From contig JADYZS010000430.1 in NCBI GenBank assembly GCA_020853075.1, positions 1 through 9,787 of the forward strand: a stretch of DNA of 9,787 bases, given 5' to 3'. Source of the stretch: Anaerolineae bacterium. GTDB taxonomy: Bacteria; Chloroflexota; Anaerolineae; JADYZS01. Below are positions 6,783-9,787 of this stretch, piece by piece. Each line of letters opens with the position of its first letter. Position 1 is the stretch's first letter. The position numbers and the translations under genes were made by a program. Under the pieces are notes generated by a model. The model ran no database searches and was not told the origin of the DNA. It saw only the letters and a program-made list of their open reading frames with translations.

Positions 6783-7469
6783 CTAAATCCGCAGGAAGTT
6801 GTTCGCCTCCATCACAAAGACCGTAGCGCTGTACATCGGCATACCCTTCGTGACCGGGCTCGGCTCCGGGCGATACTTGCACGCTTTCTGGATGATCTCC
6901 AGCACTTGATTCACCTTCCCCGCCTCCACGCCGATGAGGAGCGTCGCATTGCCGCGGCGGAGAAAACCGCCCGCGGTGTTGATGCGCGTGACCCGGTGGC
7001 CTGCCTCCAGCAGCGCCTGGATGGAGGGTCCGGCGTCTTCGTCTTGCACGATGGCGATAATGAGGTTCATCGGGTCATCCTCTCTGCTGGGTGCTTGGGG
7101 AGTCTCCTCCCAACGATTCGCGGTCGGGCTGCCTGTCCCGCGCAGGCGCAGGAATCGCTTCACCGGGAAGGTGAAGACCGTGGCGCCGCCGATGACCACC
7201 TCCATCGGGTTCATCATGGAGACGTGGGTAGGCTCTGCCACTGGCGGCATCGGGTTCATGAAAACGCGACGCGTGTGGCAGGTGGCGCGCAGGGCAGCAA
7301 GAACCTCTTCCATGCGACCCTCCTCTACGCCGATGAGAAGGGTCGCATTGCCGCGGACGAGAAAGCCTCCCACGGTATTGATTCGGGTCGAGCGGACGTT
7401 GAGGGATACCAGCCGGTCTTGCAGGCTGTTCGCGTCTTCGTCCTGCACCATCGCGATGAGGAGTTGCAT
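6783..7469 (-). CDS. Tandem cyclic-di-AMP receptor (DarA/PstA, PII-like), two fused domains
   Basis: A 228-residue protein made of two copies of the cyclic-di-AMP receptor family (Pfam PF06153), a PII-like fold that binds c-di-AMP at trimer interfaces. Copy 1 is residues 1-109 and copy 2 residues 134-228, joined by a Pro/Ser/Glu-rich linker. Both begin with M-x-L-[IL]-I-A-[IM]-V-Q-D-E-D. Both have R26, T28, G34-G35-F36-L37, N41 and G47 in matching local numbering, the positions that line the nucleotide site in characterised DarA/PstA. Copy 1 also keeps the C-terminal G-G-A-T-V-F strand. Copy 2 is shorter (95 residues), has S-A-T-V-F without the Gly pair, and a shortened B-loop. The start at 7469 fits the family start and has GGGAGG 7 nt upstream; an in-frame start at 7532 would add 21 residues with no family match. 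An internal ATG at 7070 with its own ribosome site could give copy 2 alone. It leads an operon with the SDR gene. Confidence 0.9.
   Translation of the reverse strand: MQLLIAMVQDEDANSLQDRLVSLNVRSTRINTVGGFLVRGNATLLIGVEEGRMEEVLAALRATCHTRRVFMNPMPPVAEPTHVSMMNPMEVVIGGATVFTFPVKRFLRLRGTGSPTANRWEETPQAPSREDDPMNLIIAIVQDEDAGPSIQALLEAGHRVTRINTAGGFLRRGNATLLIGVEAGKVNQVLEIIQKACKYRPEPSPVTKGMPMYSATVFVMEANNFLRI
7068..7084 (-). promoter_or_regulatory. Internal ribosome-binding site and start for the second DarA domain
   Basis: Within the linker, minus strand, GAGAGGA (7078-7084) stands 7 nt before an in-frame ATG (7068-7070). That ATG is exactly where family members begin (M-N-L-I-I-A-I-V-Q-D). This has the layout of a gene start, so copy 2 could be made both as part of the fusion and alone. 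Confidence 0.6.
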
Positions 7470-7550
7470 GGCTTTCCTCCCACGCTGGGGTATACCGAAG
7501 TCACAGGTTAACGAGGCCAGGCGGAACAACAATCGGCAACTTGCGAGGAC

Positions 7551-7598
7551 GGCGACCCTATTATAAGGGAATGACCATCCCTGTCAAATAGGGTCGCC
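7551..7598. repeat. Inverted repeat enclosing the DarA operon promoter
   Basis: GGCGACCCTATT (7551-7562) and AATAGGGTCGCC (7587-7598) are perfect 12-bp arms separated by 24 bp. Inside them a second, smaller pair AGGGA / TCCCT (7566-7570 and 7578-7582) is nested around a 7-nt loop. The arms overlap the -10 box and the -35 edge of the promoter. As RNA from the upstream peptidase gene, whose stop is 17 nt away, it would make a long stem without a U-tract. It can therefore be read as an operator, as a 3'-end stem, or as both. Confidence 0.8.
7560..7587 (-). promoter_or_regulatory. Consensus sigma70 promoter of the DarA-SDR operon
   Basis: On the minus strand a perfect TTGACA (7582-7587) and a perfect TATAAT (7560-7565) are separated by 16 bp. 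Transcription would start near 7553, leaving an 84-nt leader to the ATG at 7469. Consensus boxes usually mean high basal strength unless repressed, and the surrounding inverted repeat suggests a regulator site. Confidence 0.85.
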
Positions 7599-7615
7599 CT
7601 CCCAATCCGTACCTC

Positions 7616-9787
7616 TCACGACCCTGCTGCCACGGCCAGGAGTTTCTGCGTGACCTCTTCGGAAGGCCCAATGACGATCAGAACGGATTTGCCGGCGCGG
7701 CGGGCAACCCAGTAATCGCCGGCACCGCGCCACTGGCGTGCCGGGTCTGCGCCGGTCAGATCTTTCACGATTTGGGTGTAGCCGGCGCGGTGGTCCAGGG
7801 CGACGCGGAGCAACGCCCAGAACTCCTCCGCCTCGGCCTCTTCATCAAAGACGGTGTTGAGCACCAACGCATAGGTCTCGGTAGAACCCTGTTGCAGCAA
7901 GGCATAGTCATCCCCACCCCAGCCCTCTGCTGCCACCTCAGCGGTGGCTGGGCCCAGGTAAGCGGTCAGGGTGAGCCGCCACCCCAGTTCACCCATGAGA
8001 TCGTCATCTACCAGACGCCAATCCCCGCCCAGGGCCGCCGCCACGTCGGGCAGCGAGACGTCCACAGGAGCATCGCCCTTTCGGTAACGTTCGGGGTGCA
8101 GAATTTGCTCTGTGGAAGCGGGTGGTTTCCCGTATAACTCGTTGACGGCTTTCCAGCCTCCGGCTTCGTGAATACTTGTGACGAAGGTCAGACCCTGGGA
8201 GTAGGGGAAGACGAGACTATCGCGGAGGACAGGCGGGCTGGCTTCCAGGGCTTCCTTCTGGATGCCACCCTGGGATAAGGAAAAGAGTTGCACCTGATCC
8301 TGTATCGGCGTCTCCGTCTGGATGTAAGTGTAACTGCTGAGGCTGGCATCGCCTTCAATGAGGGCGCTGAGGGCCAGGCGACGGTCACCGTTCTCCTCTT
8401 TCCGCAGAATCTCCCCCATGCCGAAGTTCTGGTCTTGGAGGGCGTGGACGTATTCGTGGGCGATGACCAGGCGATCCGCCACCGAACTGGCGGCTTTGCC
8501 TCCCACGACGTAGAAGGTCTGCTTTTCGTAATCGTAGAAGCCCAGAACCTGCTCCGCAGCGAGGTCCTGGCTGAGTTTTTCCAGGTCCACGTCCGGCCCA
8601 ATCACGCCCAGCAGCCGCAGGAGCGCCTGGCTGTGCTGGCTGGCCTCGCGCGCCTTTGTATCCATCCTGCCCTGGAGGCGTTCCTCAAGGGCTTGCTGCG
8701 TCAGACGCTGGAAGCCCACCGGCTTCTTGGCCGCCAGACCCCGCAGGGTCGCAATGCCATCGGTCGTTGCCTTGAAATCTTTGTCCGTTAACTCTCCACC
8801 TTTCGTGTCGCTCGGCTCTGGCACGAATTGCATCTTGGCGACGAATTGTTGTGAGGAGAGGAACCCATCTAAGAAGGCGCTGAGGTCGCGAGCGGCGAAC
8901 CGCAGAGTTAAGAACGGTTGCCCCTGGGCAGTTTCGGCGCGGATGAGGGTTCCACCGTTGAAGGCCGGTTCCACCCGTGGGGCGATCATCGCCGCTATAC
9001 CGGCCAGGGAGAACATGGATTGGTAAGTCTGCTGTGGCTCTTCTCCCTTTTGTGCCCGGAACCTGATGGTGAGAGTGCGCGTGAGGCCGCCTGTGGTCTC
9101 TACCTGCACATTTACCGGGTACTTCAGGACGCTCTCACCGAACTGGGCGAGATCGGCTATGGCCTTATCCTGGCGCAGCACGTAGCTCTCTTTCAAGGCG
9201 CCGATCAGCACCTGGATGCGGAAATCGTCGCTGCCGCTCAGATCCTGATAAATCTCTATCTCCGTTTGGGCATCGGCATACTCTTTCAGATCGCGATAGG
9301 CCAGGCCGAGGAGGTAATGGCCCAGGTCATCTTCCGGATCCTCGTCCACCAGCGCCTGGAGGATCTTGGCTGCCTCTTGCGGACGACCTTCCCTGAGAAG
9401 GGCGTTGGCCCATTGTCGCCTTCTGTCGGCGCTCTTCTCGTCCAGCGTTGCGGCCTGCTCGCACTGTGGCAGCGCCTTTGCCGTCTTGTCTTGTTGCAGA
9501 TAGATGGTGCACAGCCCTGCATAGCCATCCACCGCCTTGGGATCAAGACTCACGACTACCTGGAACTGCGCCTCGGCTGGCTGGGATTGATCCTGGTACA
9601 AATAGACTTGCCCCAACCCGCTTTGAGCCGCCACACCCACCGGGCTGAAACGCAGAGCCCGAATGTAAGATTGCGTCGCTTCCTTCCACCGTTCCTGTTC
9701 GCGGTATAGATCGGCCAGGATGAGATGGGCCTCGGCATTATAAGGCTCCAGTTCAATCGCCTGCCGTATCGTCTCCAGGGCACGACG
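7616..9787 (-). CDS. TPR-repeat protein with HEXXH metallopeptidase-like domain (5' end outside window)
   Basis: The reading frame is open from the right edge of the window to a TGA at 7616-7618, giving 723 visible residues; the true start, and any signal peptide, lie outside. A GTG at 9640 is in frame, but TPR sequence continues upstream of it (L-E-P-Y-N-A-E-A-H-L-I-L-A-D-L-Y), so it is not the start. Visible residues 1 to about 190 are five or so TPR units, a protein-protein interaction scaffold. About 190-420 is an uncharacterised alpha/beta part. H444-E-Y-V-H448 followed by A-L-Q-D-Q, and E478 in L-I-E-G-D-A, form a gluzincin-type zinc site (HEXXH plus a downstream Glu). The remainder is a C-terminal domain of unknown role. 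Proteins with H-E-Y-x-H-A-L-Q-D-Q are frequent as uncharacterised, often exported, proteins in Chloroflexota and Actinobacteria (recalled, not searched). The substrate is unknown. Confidence 0.85.
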   Translation of the reverse strand, partial: RRALETIRQAIELEPYNAEAHLILADLYREQERWKEATQSYIRALRFSPVGVAAQSGLGQVYLYQDQSQPAEAQFQVVVSLDPKAVDGYAGLCTIYLQQDKTAKALPQCEQAATLDEKSADRRRQWANALLREGRPQEAAKILQALVDEDPEDDLGHYLLGLAYRDLKEYADAQTEIEIYQDLSGSDDFRIQVLIGALKESYVLRQDKAIADLAQFGESVLKYPVNVQVETTGGLTRTLTIRFRAQKGEEPQQTYQSMFSLAGIAAMIAPRVEPAFNGGTLIRAETAQGQPFLTLRFAARDLSAFLDGFLSSQQFVAKMQFVPEPSDTKGGELTDKDFKATTDGIATLRGLAAKKPVGFQRLTQQALEERLQGRMDTKAREASQHSQALLRLLGVIGPDVDLEKLSQDLAAEQVLGFYDYEKQTFYVVGGKAASSVADRLVIAHEYVHALQDQNFGMGEILRKEENGDRRLALSALIEGDASLSSYTYIQTETPIQDQVQLFSLSQGGIQKEALEASPPVLRDSLVFPYSQGLTFVTSIHEAGGWKAVNELYGKPPASTEQILHPERYRKGDAPVDVSLPDVAAALGGDWRLVDDDLMGELGWRLTLTAYLGPATAEVAAEGWGGDDYALLQQGSTETYALVLNTVFDEEAEAEEFWALLRVALDHRAGYTQIVKDLTGADPARQWRGAGDYWVARRAGKSVLIVIGPSEEVTQKLLAVAAGS

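Noticed and set aside
7078..7084. ATGA start/stop overlap before the second DarA copy as proof of two separate genes
   Set aside because: The TGA is out of frame with copy 1, which reads straight through into copy 2; it is only a hint that the junction was once a gene boundary.
6591..7511. 306-codon plus-strand open frame across the SDR and DarA genes
   Set aside because: It crosses two genes and a gene boundary whose minus-strand products are well-conserved families; this is an antisense shadow.
9638..9640. GTG as the start of the TPR/HEXXH gene
   Set aside because: In-frame TPR sequence continues upstream to the edge with no stop, so this codon is internal and the gene is 5'-partial.
8918..9709. 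263-codon plus-strand open frame opposite the TPR region
   Set aside because: The minus-strand frame reads through as TPR repeats to the window edge; the plus-strand product has no recognisable features.

Overview
The window is high in G+C and looks like a chromosomal segment of a Chloroflexota bacterium, probably Anaerolineae-like. This is an inference. The best clue is the secreted protein ending in a long Thr/Pro tail followed by a short V-F-M-P-L-F type C-terminus, a layout common in that phylum. The DarA-like proteins and the TPR/HEXXH protein are compatible with it. No phage, transposon, CRISPR or plasmid marker was seen.

Layout. Positions 1-469 are the 3' end of a 23S rRNA gene, followed by an ~80-nt spacer and a 5S rRNA (about 552-677) that runs into a T-tract. 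A good sigma70-type promoter (756-784) then drives a free-standing corrinoid (B12-binding) protein (848-1486). A 223-bp intergenic stretch with three inverted repeats separates it from a large FG-GAP/VCBS-type beta-propeller protein with four D-x-D-G-D-G loops and no visible signal peptide (1710-4316). On the minus strand there is a tRNA-Asp(GTC) with encoded CCA, its own promoter and a hairpin terminator. Diverging from the tRNA is a secreted M23 (LytM-type) peptidase with an N-terminal TolB/WD40-like propeller part and a T/P-rich tail (4604-6055).

The right-hand third is entirely minus strand. A TPR plus HEXXH metallopeptidase-like gene enters from the right edge (7616-9787, 5' end outside the window). 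Next comes a promoter with consensus TTGACA and TATAAT boxes inside a 12-bp-armed inverted repeat. It drives a two-gene operon: a 228-residue protein made of two tandem cyclic-di-AMP receptor (DarA/PstA, PII-like) domains, then a short-chain dehydrogenase that converges on the M23 gene with only 4 bp between the stop codons.

The most notable object is the DarA-DarA tandem. Characterised members are single ~109-residue chains that form trimers. Here two complete-looking copies, each keeping the R26/T28/GGFL/N41/G47 signature, lie in one reading frame. They are joined by a linker that looks like a read-through intergenic region and carries an internal Shine-Dalgarno and ATG. The other genes are of recognisable families with ordinary layouts.
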